DNA of 64,000 bases from Phycisphaeraceae bacterium. Its GTDB lineage: Bacteria > Planctomycetota > Phycisphaerae > Phycisphaerales > UBA1924. Position 1 is the first letter of the stretch, and the number at the start of each line of letters is the position of its first letter. Both the position numbers and the translations under genes were made by a program. The notes beneath the pieces are model-generated. The model had not been told where the DNA came from and searched no databases. It saw only the letters and a program-made list of their open reading frames with translations. Location of the stretch: assembly GCA_019454185.1 (NCBI GenBank), contig CP075368.1:1240001-1304000 (forward strand), written 5' to 3'. This document shows, in pieces, positions 7,992-16,594 of the stretch.

Positions 7992-9164
7992 TCACAGCAG
8001 CGGATTCTTCGCTCCGTGGATGTAATCCCGCGTGGGGCTCAGGTTCGGCTGGGGGTTGATGAAGACGTCGGAGTAGAGCTCGGCTTCGACCTCGGGCGTC
8101 GGCGACTCCTCGGCGAAATCCATCGCCTTGCGGACCGCTTCCTTCACCTCAGTCTGGATCTCGGTGAACCGCGCCTCAGACAAGACCGGCTTTCCGTCCT
8201 TGCCCTTCCGCTCGCCCATCAACTGGCTCGCGAGCCGGTCGATCGAGTCTTTGCCCTTGAACTGATCGACCTCTTCCTTCGTGCGGTACTTCTGCGGATC
8301 GGACATCGAGTGCCCGAGGTAGCGGTACGTCTTCAGATCAACGAACGCCGGCCTCTGGTTCTCGCGGCACCAGTCCACCAGCGGCTTGAAGTCGTCGTAC
8401 AGGTCGATCACGTCGAAGCCGTCGATGATCTCGCCGCGGATGCCGTACGCGTCCGCCTTCTTGCGAAGATCGTGCGCCATCGTGGTGCCGCGCTCGATCG
8501 CGGTGCCCATGGAGTAGCCGTTGTTCTCAACGACGTAGATGACGGGCAGGGAGTAGAGACCCGCGAGGTTCATCGCCTCGTGCAGCGCGCCCTGATTCAG
8601 CGCACCGTCGCCGAGGTACGCCAACGAGACCTTCTTCTTGGGCTTATCGCCCGGCTTCACGCCCGGATTCGGGCAGGGCTTACCCATGACTTCCCACTCG
8701 TAGCGTGCGGCGAACGCCAGGCCCGTGCCCAGCGGCGTCTGCGCGCCGACGATGCCGTGGCCGCCGAAGAGCCAGTTGGGCTTGTCGAACATGTGCATCG
8801 ACCCGCCCTTGCCCTTGGCGCATCCGGTGATCTTGCCGAACATCTCGGCCATGCACGCGCCCGGGTCCATACCCCGAGCGAGCGCGTGCCCGTGATCGCG
8901 GTACGCAGTGACGATGGGGTCGTCACGCTCGAGCGACTGGATGGTGCCGACCGCAACGGCTTCCTGTCCGGTGTAGAGGTGGCAGAAGCCTCCGATCTTG
9001 GCCTGCTGGTACGCCTGAGCGCAGCGGTTCTCGAACTCGCGGATGAGGAGCATGTCCTTAAGCCACCCGATGAGCGTCTCGGCCGGAAGCGAGTCGGAAA
9101 CCCGGTGTGTGCGGGCCTTGCGGAGCCCCGCGCCGGAGTGAGTGTCGGTCGTCATCTGAGCCAT
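7992..9164 (-). CDS. pdhA: Pyruvate dehydrogenase E1 component, alpha subunit
   Basis: About 390 residues. The thiamine diphosphate-binding motif is clear: LGDGALNQGALHEAMN through VVENNGYSMG. GGSMHMF and GHGIVGAQ near residues 120-140 and the phosphorylation-loop-like YRYLGHSMSDP are also typical. I chose the ATG at 9164 because GGGG lies 6 bases upstream; 9155 and 9197 are alternatives. It is the first gene of the operon. The 180-base gap upstream (to the protease gene) must contain the promoter, but I cannot pick a convincing one. Confidence 0.95.
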   Translation of the reverse strand: MAQMTTDTHSGAGLRKARTHRVSDSLPAETLIGWLKDMLLIREFENRCAQAYQQAKIGGFCHLYTGQEAVAVGTIQSLERDDPIVTAYRDHGHALARGMDPGACMAEMFGKITGCAKGKGGSMHMFDKPNWLFGGHGIVGAQTPLGTGLAFAARYEWEVMGKPCPNPGVKPGDKPKKKVSLAYLGDGALNQGALHEAMNLAGLYSLPVIYVVENNGYSMGTAIERGTTMAHDLRKKADAYGIRGEIIDGFDVIDLYDDFKPLVDWCRENQRPAFVDLKTYRYLGHSMSDPQKYRTKEEVDQFKGKDSIDRLASQLMGERKGKDGKPVLSEARFTEIQTEVKEAVRKAMDFAEESPTPEVEAELYSDVFINPQPNLSPTRDYIHGAKNPLL

Positions 9165-9301
9165 GAACAGCCCCAAAACCACGCCGCGAGGCGGCATGGA
9201 AAGACAGGAAGATCCTTGCGCGAACAGGGCGCAATGGACCGGACGATGATTCTAGGTCGGCACTCTGGTACAGCGTAGATTCGCCGATTCTGGACGATCA
9301 G

Positions 9302-9345
9302 GCACGAATTCCGGGGACCGCCCCCTGACAGGTCCCGGCTCGTGC
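9302..9345 (-). terminator. Stem-loop after the processing protease gene
   Basis: Long imperfect hairpin with outer arms GCACGA/TCGTGC-like and inner arms CCGGGGACC/GGTCCCGG around an 11-base loop. It lies just beyond the stop of the minus-strand protease gene. No U-run follows, so it may be a weak or factor-assisted terminator, or an mRNA 3' end structure. Confidence 0.4.
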
Positions 9346-9376
9346 TTGCAAAGTCCGCGCGATCCCTGATTCTGAC

Positions 9377-11650
9377 TCACTGCTGCCCGGCAGCGCCACC
9401 GGTACCGACCAGACGTGTCGCGGTCGTTCTGGATTGCAGAATCGCGAGCGCGGTCTGGAGCTGAAGGTCGAGTCCTTCGGTGATGAGCCGGTTGGGATCA
9501 GGGCGCCCGCCCTCCTGATGCACGAGATTGCCCTGCTCGTCCATCTCTGCGATGTCCGCGGCTTGGCGGATCTCATACGCTTCGGCCTCCTGGCTCGGAA
9601 GGCGGTCCACCACGAGATCGGGCATCACACCCCAGTCGGTGACGAGGTGCCGGTTCTTGTCGATGAGCCGCCCGGCCGGCAGGCGGTAGTACTGCGTGGT
9701 GAGTTTCATCGCGGCCTCGGGCGTGATCTGCCAGACGTTCTGGACAGAGCCCTTCCCGTACGAGCGACGCCCGACGATCAGCGCGTCGATCTTGCCCTCT
9801 CTCGCATAATCCTGCACCGCCCCGGAGACGATCTCGGACGCCGACGCGGAGCCCTCGTTGATCAGCACGATCACCGGGACGTCGTTGATGCGGCTGCGAG
9901 TCGGCTGTGCGGTTTGCTGATCGACCATGACTTCGCCCGCGGTCTCCGTGCGAACGATCACGCCCTGTGCGATGAAGCGAGACGCCACGGAGACGGCCTG
10001 ATCCAACAGCCCGCCGGGGTTGTATCGAAGGTCGAGAATCAGCGCGCTGAGGCCCTGGTCACGCATCGTCTTGATCGCGGCGTCGAAGTCCCGCGTCGTG
10101 CTCTCCGTGAACTGCGTGAGGCGAACGTACCCGATGCCATGGCCGCGATCGATGAAGTAGTCCCAGTCTCGTTCGCCCGCACCGGTCCGTGCCCATCCCT
10201 TGACGGTCTTCACGTCGATGTTCGCGCGGACGATCGAGATATCGAGTGACTTGAACTCTTCGCCCGACTTCCGCTCGATCGTCAGCGTGACGGACTTGCC
10301 CGGGGCCCCGGTGATGACGCTCACCGCCTGGTCGAGCGAGAAGCCCGCGGTCGAGATTCCATCCACCTTCTTGATGAGATCGCCCGAGCGGATACCGGCT
10401 CGCTGGGCCGGCGTGCCGTCGAGCGGCGTCGTGATCTTGATATTCTGCTGCTCATCGAGCTGGATCTGGATGCCGACGCCGACGAACCTCCCCTGCGTCT
10501 GACGCTGGAACGTCTTGACCTCGTCGGGCCAGATGATCGCGCTGAAGGGATCGAGCCGGGCCATCGCACCGTTGCCGAACTCATGCAGAAGCGCGGCATC
10601 GGGAATCGCGACCGTCGAGCGGTTGAACTTCAGGATCGCGCCAAGCGTCTTGTCCAGATCTTCACGAGAGAGCCGCACGGTCGCGTCGGAGACCGCTTTG
10701 GATTGCAGCGTGAGATAGTTGAGGAACTCGTCCCGCTTGGCATCGTCGGCAAGTCCCGTGAAGACGCCCCTGACATCTCCGAGTTCGACGAGCGTTCGCA
10801 CGCCGTCGAGCCCACCGATGAGCATCTCCTTCATGCCCGCGCGATGCCGCTCGACGTACCGCTCCGCACCTCGCTGGATCGCGCCGGCGACCATCGGCCA
10901 GGAGATCCCCTCTGTCTTCACCTGCCAACCATCAGCTGTCGGGTTGTAAGGCGGAAGCGGGCTCAGACCCTCTGCGATGCGCCGATCGTTGCGGAGCGTC
11001 CAGAATCGCTCGGGCGCATAGAGCCGGATCATCGCAAGTCGCGCGGACTGGCGGTCAAGGTCCGGCTGGAATCGCTTGTCCTCATCGAACAGCAGATTCA
11101 GGCGGTAATAGATCTCGTTCGCGATCAGCCAATCGCCCCGGGACTCGGCATCGCGAGCCGCCTTCGTCGCGCGCGCGACCAGATCGACCATGCGTGGCTC
11201 GGCCATCAACGCTGACTTATCCACCGCGAGCATCGAGAGCTCAACAGCAGAACGCAGCGCCTCGCTGACCTTGCTGTCTCCCTGCTCAGCCGCGAGTGAC
11301 TCGTCGATCTTCGCGGAGATCTTCTCGATCTGCTCGGACCGTGAAGACTCCCGCTTCTCTATGTTGGCCCGGAGCAGTTCCGCACTATCCGTGACCGGCA
11401 CGCCGCTCTCGGACGCAAAGATCGAGGACGCACGCGTAAGGGTCGCGAGGAACTCATCCCCGTTTCCGCCTCTGGCAGCGGACCAGACCTGGCGGCTCCA
11501 TTCCGATGCGGGAGATTCCGTCGCGGGCTGCGCAGCAAGCATGCCGCCCGGCCATGCCGCGATCACCGCGGCAGCGAGCAAGGGCGAGGCCCTGTGCATC
11601 AATCTCGCAACAGGTCCCGTCGAACGGCCGTCTCGCATCATGCTGCCCAT
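9377..11650 (-). CDS. ctp: C-terminal processing peptidase, S41 family, with PDZ domain
   Basis: 757 residues from ATG 11650, which has AGGAG 5 bases upstream and starts just before a signal peptide (ALAAAVIAAWPGG-like core ending near LAAQPA). The frame extends further upstream, but those residues look non-coding. A long helical N-terminal part precedes a PDZ domain (GVGIQIQLDEQQNIKI, then TPAQRAGIRSGDLI). The S41 peptidase domain has the nucleophile serine in NEGSASASEIVSG and the general-base lysine in RSYGKGSVQ. It is a periplasmic or secreted serine protease of the Tsp/CtpA type that degrades or trims proteins from their C-terminus. Confidence 0.92.
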   Translation of the reverse strand: MGSMMRDGRSTGPVARLMHRASPLLAAAVIAAWPGGMLAAQPATESPASEWSRQVWSAARGGNGDEFLATLTRASSIFASESGVPVTDSAELLRANIEKRESSRSEQIEKISAKIDESLAAEQGDSKVSEALRSAVELSMLAVDKSALMAEPRMVDLVARATKAARDAESRGDWLIANEIYYRLNLLFDEDKRFQPDLDRQSARLAMIRLYAPERFWTLRNDRRIAEGLSPLPPYNPTADGWQVKTEGISWPMVAGAIQRGAERYVERHRAGMKEMLIGGLDGVRTLVELGDVRGVFTGLADDAKRDEFLNYLTLQSKAVSDATVRLSREDLDKTLGAILKFNRSTVAIPDAALLHEFGNGAMARLDPFSAIIWPDEVKTFQRQTQGRFVGVGIQIQLDEQQNIKITTPLDGTPAQRAGIRSGDLIKKVDGISTAGFSLDQAVSVITGAPGKSVTLTIERKSGEEFKSLDISIVRANIDVKTVKGWARTGAGERDWDYFIDRGHGIGYVRLTQFTESTTRDFDAAIKTMRDQGLSALILDLRYNPGGLLDQAVSVASRFIAQGVIVRTETAGEVMVDQQTAQPTRSRINDVPVIVLINEGSASASEIVSGAVQDYAREGKIDALIVGRRSYGKGSVQNVWQITPEAAMKLTTQYYRLPAGRLIDKNRHLVTDWGVMPDLVVDRLPSQEAEAYEIRQAADIAEMDEQGNLVHQEGGRPDPNRLITEGLDLQLQTALAILQSRTTATRLVGTGGAAGQQ

Positions 11651-11885
11651 ATCAACTCCTACCTGCGGGTCACGCTGCCGGGTCTCTGAGGCCCGGCTCG
11701 AATGGTCCAGATCGTCCGATTTGGCTCTGGATCGCCAACCAAAGATCCCGACCGGACTCCCTTGCAAGGCCAGAACGTCCCTTTATACGGGCTGAGGGGG
11801 TCCGAGGTTGTGGACTTACCTGGATCATGGTTATTGCCCTGCCCGCCCGATCCTGTATTCGCCACCCCACCCGGGAAGAGATGCG

Positions 11886-13166
11886 TCAATCAACACGCGT
11901 GACGGCCTCCGGACCGCCGCGAGTGGTTCGACGCTTTCGTGCGATCACGAGCCACGTCAAACCCGAAACCGCGACCATGGCGACGACCACGATCCACTCG
12001 AACGCCCCCGCGTCGAGCCATGCTCGCTCTGTCGCAACCGCAGCAGCGAGCCCGATGCCGGGACCGATCGTGTATCCTGCCCCAATCAGGGCCTCATGCG
12101 TCCCGCCGGCATCCACTTCCGCCCCCCCCACCGCCATCGCGTAATACAACGCGCCCGTGTAGATCGCCGCCACCCCGAGCCCCAGCAGCACCAGGCCGGA
12201 CGCGATCATCACGATCGGCAACACAGACTCTGTCAAAGGCCCGGCCTTGGTCGCGAGCATGACCAGCCCGAATCCGATGACCACCGCCACGCTCGCAGCG
12301 ACCGGGGCCCACCACCTCCCATGCCAACGCTGATCGTGCTGGAACCAGAAAAATCCCACGACGCGGGCCGCATGCCACGTCGCCGTCAGCGGCGTGTGCC
12401 ATCCAACAGCAAGCCCCATCGCGGCATACGCCGTAGGCAGGAACGGCGACATCGTGCTCACAATGAGGTAGCCGAGCGGCAGCAGAAGCCGATGTGCCGA
12501 GAGCAGCCGCGTGTAGATGGGCGGATGGGGCTCGGCGTCTTCGTGCGAATGCGCAGCGGGTTCGGCCGGAAGTGCTGCGACGAGTGCGATGGTGAGCAGG
12601 TGCAGAACGCCCAGCCCGGCAACGACGGACAGGGGATGCTCCTTGACGAGCGGACCCATAGCCCAGAACGCCGCGACGAGCGCGGTGGACCATGTCACGT
12701 TGAACGCGCCGAGCGCGCGACGGAGCGATTCCCCACGTCGGCCTCCAGAGAGGTAGGCCTCGGTGATCGGCCACATGCAGCCAGTCAGGGGTGAGTACGC
12801 CGCAACGAGAACCCAAGCCGGCCATTGGCCGCGGATGCCGAGGAACTGGGCCGCGAGCGGGACAAGGCAGAGCAGGCCGCATCCGATAGTGATGAGGATG
12901 AATGCTCCACGGGTTGTATGGCGAGGAGAGCGTTTGAGCCAGTTGAGCATCGGGCCGACCGCCTTGGCGCCCGCGATGTATGTGAGCCCCATGACAACAC
13001 CGAGGGCAAAGCTCCCCTTGATACCGAGCCCGTATGCGGATTTGGTCAGGAAGTAGATCCCGTTGGTCACGACCCCTGTGCCCATCGAGTTGATGAACGT
13101 CAGCCAGAGCACGAGCCCAAGGCCCGCGCTGCCCGACGCCAGTCCGTTGACGCCATTGGTTCTCAT
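11886..13166 (-). CDS. Major facilitator superfamily transporter
   Basis: 426 residues with about 12 hydrophobic segments and a central hydrophilic loop containing a His/Glu-rich patch (HSHEDAEPHPP). Topology and length fit an MFS permease; the substrate cannot be inferred. The His-rich cytoplasmic loop could sense metal, but this is speculative. The next gene downstream, the ctp protease, is on the same strand 236 bases away. Confidence 0.75.
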   Translation of the reverse strand: MRTNGVNGLASGSAGLGLVLWLTFINSMGTGVVTNGIYFLTKSAYGLGIKGSFALGVVMGLTYIAGAKAVGPMLNWLKRSPRHTTRGAFILITIGCGLLCLVPLAAQFLGIRGQWPAWVLVAAYSPLTGCMWPITEAYLSGGRRGESLRRALGAFNVTWSTALVAAFWAMGPLVKEHPLSVVAGLGVLHLLTIALVAALPAEPAAHSHEDAEPHPPIYTRLLSAHRLLLPLGYLIVSTMSPFLPTAYAAMGLAVGWHTPLTATWHAARVVGFFWFQHDQRWHGRWWAPVAASVAVVIGFGLVMLATKAGPLTESVLPIVMIASGLVLLGLGVAAIYTGALYYAMAVGGAEVDAGGTHEALIGAGYTIGPGIGLAAAVATERAWLDAGAFEWIVVVAMVAVSGLTWLVIARKRRTTRGGPEAVTRVD

Positions 13167-13258
13167 CTTTGAATCCGGCGGGGTGGCCCGCGTTGCTTCA
13201 CGAGGGAGGCGATCGTAGCATCAGGGCGTCAAGAGTCCGGTAAGCCGGATTCCAGTCT

Positions 13259-13332
13259 GTGCCCGTAGCTCAATTGGATAGAGCGTCGGCCTCCGAAGCC
13301 GAAGGTTACAGGTTCGACTCCTGTCGGGCACG
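13259..13332 (+). tRNA. tRNA-Arg (CCG)
   Basis: A complete cloverleaf folds: acceptor stem GTGCCCG/CGGGCAC, D arm GCTC/GAGC, anticodon stem TCGGC/GCCGA with loop CTCCGAA (anticodon CCG), T arm ACAGG/CCTGT with loop TTCGACT, and discriminator G. CCA is not encoded. It reads arginine CGG codons. Confidence 0.97.
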
Positions 13333-13488
13333 TTTGGTGAGCGTTACGCGGCCGCGACGGTCGGCCCACGGTTTGGTGCTTCGGCTAGGTACTTCGGCGA
13401 GCGAGATGCACGACGATCCTTCACATCGGGACCGACGTACGACCGATCGAGCCATGCGTTCCGCCCACCTCACACTCCGGAGATTCAC

Positions 13489-14346
13489 ATGACGGCCCGT
13501 GCTCTTGGCGCTCTCGTGCTCCTGTCCTTTGCCGCAACGCCCGTCGTACTCGCCCCAACTGCCAGCGGACTGGAGAACCAACCCGCCGCCGCTGCGAGGT
13601 CGTCTCTCCCGGAGGCGGCATCACTCTTTGATCGCCACGTTCAGGGCATCGGCGGAATCGATGCCGTCCGCCGGCACAACTCGCTCAAGTTCACGGGGAC
13701 CATCAAGATCCCCGCGATGAAGTACACGGCCTTCACAACCATCTGGCAGGTCGCGCCCGCATCGTTCGCGATGTACACCGAGCCGCCGGGTGGCCAGCGT
13801 GGGGAGGTGTACTGCGACGGCACTCATGCGTGGGAGATGATGCCCCTTCCCGATGGAAGTATCAGGGCCGTGCTCTATACCGACAGCCGCTGGACGGACA
13901 CTGTGTATAGCGCATCGTTCTATGGCGACGCGGACTACGCGAGTCGCTACTCGAAGATCCAGACTGTGGAACTCGTCGACTTCAACGGCTCGCCCGCGTA
14001 CAAGGTCTTTGCCGAGGCGACGGTTGGGAAGCAACTCTTTCTCTTCTTTGATGAGCGGTCGGGCCTGATCGTCGGGTCACACACCGTGCAGAACGAGGGC
14101 GGCCAGACTATTCCAGTCATCATGATCTACGACGCGTACCGCGAGGTCGATGGCGTGAAGTACATCACGGGCGTGACGCAGAGAACTCCGGGTGGCGATG
14201 TGATCATCTCCTATCGTGCGATCGAAGCAAACCCGAGTGATGTCCCTGCCATCGAGCTGCCCGCGGAACTTCGGACACAGGCCACCAAGCTCGGCGCTAC
14301 GCCCCCCGATCCGGAGCCGGACGCCCCTTCCTCTGACCAGGACTGA
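13489..14346 (+). CDS. Secreted LolA/LppX-like periplasmic protein
   Basis: 285 residues. ATG 13489 has GGAG 6 bases upstream and is followed by a signal peptide (LGALVLLSFAATPVVL). The mature part is rich in beta strands. It has LFDRHVQGIGGIDAVRRH and LKFTGTIKIP near the start, then FFDERSGLIVG and YDAYREVDGVKYITG. This pattern (initial helix with GGxDA, then an open beta sheet and a final paragraph about dependence on a fit variable) is typical of planctomycete outer-membrane-lipoprotein-sorting-like proteins of the LolA/LppX fold. A role in lipid or lipoprotein handling is inferred. Its 3' end overlaps the convergent endonuclease III gene by about 50 bases. Confidence 0.7.
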   Translation: MTARALGALVLLSFAATPVVLAPTASGLENQPAAAARSSLPEAASLFDRHVQGIGGIDAVRRHNSLKFTGTIKIPAMKYTAFTTIWQVAPASFAMYTEPPGGQRGEVYCDGTHAWEMMPLPDGSIRAVLYTDSRWTDTVYSASFYGDADYASRYSKIQTVELVDFNGSPAYKVFAEATVGKQLFLFFDERSGLIVGSHTVQNEGGQTIPVIMIYDAYREVDGVKYITGVTQRTPGGDVIISYRAIEANPSDVPAIELPAELRTQATKLGATPPDPEPDAPSSDQD

Positions 14347-15106
14347 CCTTCCGCCCCGCCGCCGTGGGCTTCGATCGCGTGTCCACTCGTGAAGGTACGC
14401 TCACACGCAGTTCGCAAGCGCTACCAAACCCCCGGCATATCGGATGATCCGCGCACGAGGCCATTCGGGCCTTGCACGCTCGCCTGCCGTGGAAGATAAG
14501 CATGTGCGAGAGGTCGCACCATGCATCGCGCGGAAAGAGGTCCATCAGGCGCTTCTCGATCGCGAGCGTGCTCGCTCCTTGCGGCACCAACCCGAGACGC
14601 ACGGCCAGCCGCTGGACGTGGGTGTCGACCACCACGCCCTCGTTGATCCCGAAGCAGTTGCCGAGCACAACGTTGGCGGTCTTGCGAGCGACGCCGCGCA
14701 GAGTCAGAAGCCCTTCCATCGTCTGAGGCACCTCTCCTCCGAAGTCCTCCACGATCGACTTCATCGCTGCCTTGATCGCCTTCGCCTTGTTCCTGTAGAG
14801 CCCGATCGTGCGGATGTATGGCTCGATCTCGTCGGTATCCGCCTTCGCGTAGTCCGCCGGTGTTGGGAACCTCGCGAAGAGAGCGGGCGTGGCCTTGTTG
14901 ACGCTCACATCGGTCGCCTGTGCCGAGAGGATCGTGGCCACGAGCAGCTCATGCGGAGACCCGAAGTTCAGCTCGCAGTGCGCGTCCGGATAGTGCTCGC
15001 GAAGGGCTTTCAGCAGCAATGCGGCGTGCTTGCGATCCGCCGCACGAGCGGGGCCGACCTTCGATGCACGCGACGCCGGATCAATGCTCCGTTCCCGTTT
15101 ACCCAT
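14297..15106 (-). CDS. nth: Endonuclease III (DNA glycosylase/AP lyase)
   Basis: About 269 residues (a GTG at 15127 is an alternative start). The HhH motif reads LRGVARKTANVVLG with the catalytic lysine, and the catalytic aspartate is in VVVDTHVQRLA. The enzyme removes oxidised pyrimidines and cleaves the abasic site. The C-terminal Fe-S loop is unusual: cysteines are spaced C-X6-C-X5-C-X6-C instead of C-X6-C-X2-C-X5-C, with histidine at the usual third position. A basic, low-complexity tail follows and overlaps the convergent gene. It begins inside the end of the DUF4149 gene, so it is co-transcribed with it. Confidence 0.93.
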   Translation of the reverse strand: MGKRERSIDPASRASKVGPARAADRKHAALLLKALREHYPDAHCELNFGSPHELLVATILSAQATDVSVNKATPALFARFPTPADYAKADTDEIEPYIRTIGLYRNKAKAIKAAMKSIVEDFGGEVPQTMEGLLTLRGVARKTANVVLGNCFGINEGVVVDTHVQRLAVRLGLVPQGASTLAIEKRLMDLFPRDAWCDLSHMLIFHGRRACKARMASCADHPICRGFGSACELRVSVPSRVDTRSKPTAAGRKVSPGQRKGRPAPDRGA

Positions 15107-15716
15107 TCGATGGCTCGATCGCGGCACGGTTGCGGCTGGCTGCGGACCAAGCCCCCAGCGAGAGCCCCGTCAATGCCATCACGATGGTCGCCGTCATGAC
15201 CCTCGACGCTGTAGGGTGATCGGCGTTGAACGCGATCAGGTGTGTCTCTGCGGCGGCCATTTCGCCCTCGCTCGCTGCGGCGCGGTACAGCGACAGCTCT
15301 CTATCCATCCTCGGAGCAAGCAAGAAGAAGCGGTAGCTGAGCAACGCCATGAGGAGGGTCAGGACGACAAGCCGCCCCGCGATCAAGCGGCTCGGCCAGG
15401 GCACTCGCCTCTGGAGGACGAGGAGGACGAGGGCGATGCCGGCAAGAGGGGCACAGATGAGTTGGACGATGTCGGACACGAAGAAGAGTTGGGCCGCGAC
15501 GTGTCCTGCGGCAAGTCGCCAGTGCGGCTCGGTGTACAGCGGGTACGCACCGAGCGTGGGTTCCAGCGTCTTCATGGTGGGAAAGATGATGGCAGCCGCC
15601 GCGCCCGCCATGCCGAGCGACCCGACCCACAGTCCCATCGCGATGACGTGTACAGACTCGAGAAACACACGCCCGCCATCGCGGGGCTCTGCTCCGTGCT
15701 GCCTTGCGGATGCCAT
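15099..15716 (-). CDS. DUF4149-like integral membrane protein
   Basis: 205 residues from ATG 15716. Four hydrophobic segments are visible; the first carries VHVIAMGLWVGSLGMAG and the rest include IAGRLVVLTLLMALLS. The HxxAxxxWxG-type first helix followed by a long loop is typical of DUF4149, small four-helix membrane proteins of unknown role (some relatives are involved in copper or haem handling). The frame remains open upstream, but those residues look non-coding. The stop overlaps the nth start. Confidence 0.7.
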   Translation of the reverse strand: MASARQHGAEPRDGGRVFLESVHVIAMGLWVGSLGMAGAAAAIIFPTMKTLEPTLGAYPLYTEPHWRLAAGHVAAQLFFVSDIVQLICAPLAGIALVLLVLQRRVPWPSRLIAGRLVVLTLLMALLSYRFFLLAPRMDRELSLYRAAASEGEMAAAETHLIAFNADHPTASRVMTATIVMALTGLSLGAWSAASRNRAAIEPSNG

Positions 15717-15775
15717 AGCCGATGGTAGTGCGCCGGATCGCGCGTGCCTTCCGCGTGCCGGGTGCCACAGGCGGC

Positions 15776-16576
15776 TCAGCGACTGCCGATGCCGGTCGCT
15801 TCCCAGACATCGATTCCTTCGGCCATGGCAACTGCCTGATCTCGCACAGCGCGCAGGTCCAAGACCGCTTCCCCCGCATCGGTCCGCCCGCCGTGTGCCG
15901 CAGCGAGCGACGCGGCAAGCCCTGTCACGTCGAGTTGGCCGCTTCCGATCGGGACTCGCCCGATCCCATCCGTATCGGTGACTCTGACCGAGACCAGTCG
16001 TGAGCCCGATGTTCCGCACATGCGCGAGACTTCGAGCGCGGGGTCGATCGACCTCGCGAGCAACGCCGCGGCATCGAGGCCGACACCAATCGGACCATCG
16101 GGGAGCGAGCGGGGCTCGGCACCCTCTCCATGGTCGGCGACGCGCACGCCCGCTCGCTCGGCAGCTGCCTGGATCGCCCGCGCAGCTTCGTCGGCGTCTT
16201 TCGGCAGCGTGATCGAGACGGATCGTCCGGGCACATGCATCGCGAGCGTGGCGAGGTCTGAGCAGAGCGAGATCGTCTCGGAGACTGCCTCGATGGCACG
16301 GCCGGCGCGGGCCGGATCCGTGAAGTGCTGGGGTGGAATCCAGAGATCAACGCCGGCGAAGCGTAGATCCAGACGCCGCAGGAGCGAAGCGAGGTCGCGG
16401 CGTCCGCTCCGCTCGAGTTCGCGAGCCCGAAGCCCTTTGACGCTTGCATCCAATCGCACGCCGCGAGCTCCGTTTCGAGCGGCCCATTCGATCAGCCCGC
16501 GCGGCGTCTGGCTCGCACCGACGGCTGCATGGTCGATCCCGGCCAGCGAGACGCAAAGTGGAACCTTCGGCAGCAT
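15776..16576 (-). CDS. TIM-barrel (sugar isomerase-like) protein
   Basis: 266 residues. Alternating beta/alpha pattern with GLIEWAARNGARGVRLDAS, then FAGVDLWIPPQHF, and later GIGVGLDAAALLA-like strands suggests a xylose-isomerase-like TIM barrel. I do not recognise clear metal ligands: the usual Glu/Asp/His set is not obvious, so enzymatic activity is uncertain. It follows the alpha-glucan phosphorylase gene by 18 bases on the same strand and precedes the DUF4149 gene, forming a probable operon ending at nth. Confidence 0.55.
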   Translation of the reverse strand: MLPKVPLCVSLAGIDHAAVGASQTPRGLIEWAARNGARGVRLDASVKGLRARELERSGRRDLASLLRRLDLRFAGVDLWIPPQHFTDPARAGRAIEAVSETISLCSDLATLAMHVPGRSVSITLPKDADEAARAIQAAAERAGVRVADHGEGAEPRSLPDGPIGVGLDAAALLARSIDPALEVSRMCGTSGSRLVSVRVTDTDGIGRVPIGSGQLDVTGLAASLAAAHGGRTDAGEAVLDLRAVRDQAVAMAEGIDVWEATGIGSR

Positions 16577-16594
16577 CCTGACCCTCGTGTCACG

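Noticed and set aside
7614..9278. Plus-strand frame of 554 codons opposite pdhA
   Set aside because: His/Arg-rich shadow frame without family features; the opposite strand encodes a clear E1 alpha.
13259..13492. Open frame beginning [16 protein letters not shown] over the tRNA-Arg gene
   Set aside because: This peptide is the well-known translation of a tRNA-Arg sequence; the DNA folds as a full tRNA.
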